A stretch of 7,399 nt of DNA from assembly GCA_964440525.1 (NCBI GenBank), contig CAYTTC010000129.1:1-7399 (forward strand), given 5' to 3'. The DNA is from DASWJZ01 sp964440525. Lineage in GTDB: Bacteria; Pseudomonadota; Alphaproteobacteria; Rhizobiales; Afifellaceae. Both the position numbers and the translations under genes were made by a program. How positions within the stretch are numbered: the stretch's first letter is position 1; every line of letters starts with the position of its first letter. Under the pieces are notes generated by a model. That model was not told where the DNA came from and made no database searches. It worked only from the letters and a program-made list of their open reading frames with translations. Below, one piece after another: positions 7,090-7,399 of the stretch.

Positions 7090-7333
7090 TCAGATTAGCC
7101 GCTTCTTCGCGAATGCGCGTCCAGAATGGGATTTGAGGTACTTCTCGAACGCCAGGGCCCGATATTTGCCCGTGAAGGCCCAGGTAGCATTTCAATTCCC
7201 AGGGAGCAAACTTCGCCGTATGCGTTGACTTCCCCGCATTGTGGTCCTTCAGGCGTTGTCTCAGATCGGCAGTAGCGCCGGTGTACTCCTGTTCAGGAAC
7301 GCTGATGCTGCGAATGATATAGACGTACCACAT
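7090..7333 (-). pseudogene. GIY-YIG nuclease-family gene with a one-base frameshift
   Basis: The family is small GIY-YIG domain proteins (UvrC/Slx1-type endonuclease fold) common in alphaproteobacterial genomes; cellular role unknown. From the ATG at 7333 the protein starts MWYVYIIRSISVPEQEYTGA: the GIY element is YVY (3-5) and the YIG element YTG (17-19), followed by DLRQRLKDHN with the catalytic Arg region and HTAKFAPWELK. After residue 51 the frame breaks. Removing one base from the GGG run at 7181-7179 gives AFTGKYRALAFEKYLKSHSG and then RAFAKKRLI with a stop at 7092-7090, an ordinary 80-residue family member with the metal-binding Glu (E63). Unrepaired, the frame continues to 7058 as a 91-residue protein lacking that Glu. 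The break may be a real mutation or a base error in the assembly. Confidence 0.85.
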
Positions 7334-7344
7334 TGTGCCAGTTG

Positions 7345-7399
7345 GTCCGTCTTCGCTTCCGCTTCGCTTCAGCTACGCCGGACACTGCTTCGCTCTAAC
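7345..7399. repeat. Short CTTCGCTTC repeats bounded by an inverted repeat
   Basis: CTTCGCTTC occurs at 7351-7359 and 7362-7370, and a variant (CTTCGCTC) near 7389-7396. GTCCG (7345-7349) and CGGAC (7379-7383) form a short inverted repeat around the first two. It lies directly upstream of the GIY-YIG start and continues to the window edge. Similar purine-rich or pyrimidine-rich repeats are, from memory, often found beside such genes; that is not checked. Confidence 0.4.

Overview
This window is GC-rich chromosomal DNA from an alphaproteobacterium, probably of the Hyphomicrobiales (rhizobial) group. The class is inferred from the protein sequences: the 65-residue SecE with a single membrane segment, the 142-residue L11, the 172-residue L10, and the RpoB rifampicin-site sequence with DQTNPLSEITHKRRLSALG. 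Genus cannot be told from the sequence alone. Every supported gene lies on the minus strand, so the window is read here from its right end to its left end.

Right part (7399 to about 6250): a short GIY-YIG nuclease-family gene broken by one extra base, then tRNA-Gly(UCC), then an unrecognised 121-codon gene with its own good ribosome-binding site, then a promoter and tRNA-Trp(CCA). Elongation factor Tu, often next to tRNA-Trp and secE in proteobacteria, is not present between the two tRNA genes.

Middle and left part (about 6240 to 1): the classic secE-nusG-rplK-rplA-rplJ-rplL-rpoB cluster. It encodes a Sec translocon subunit, a transcription elongation factor, the ribosomal stalk and L1-stalk proteins (L11, L1, L10, L7/L12) and the beta subunit of RNA polymerase. 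rpoB runs off the left edge after 707 codons. rplK and rplA overlap by four bases. rplK is interrupted by exactly 100 N flanked by a perfect 55-base direct repeat. Removing 155 bases restores a perfect 142-residue L11, so this is a scaffolding artefact.

The most interesting material is in the intergenic RNA. (1) The nusG-rplK spacer holds a second copy of the last 11 codons and stop of nusG, differing from the real end only at third codon positions. Between the two is an inverted copy that can pair with either of them. (2) The rplL-rpoB spacer is a three-unit tandem array of about 45 bases, each unit giving one hairpin with a UUCG-type loop and one with a GNRA-type loop on the transcribed strand. 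(3) The 393-base rplA-rplJ spacer contains a two-helix stem with a 5-nt one-sided bulge and a GAAA-capped tip, a good candidate for the L10 autoregulatory leader. (4) secE has a 9-bp GC hairpin just ahead of a start codon with no clear Shine-Dalgarno sequence. No CRISPR array, transposase or phage gene was seen.
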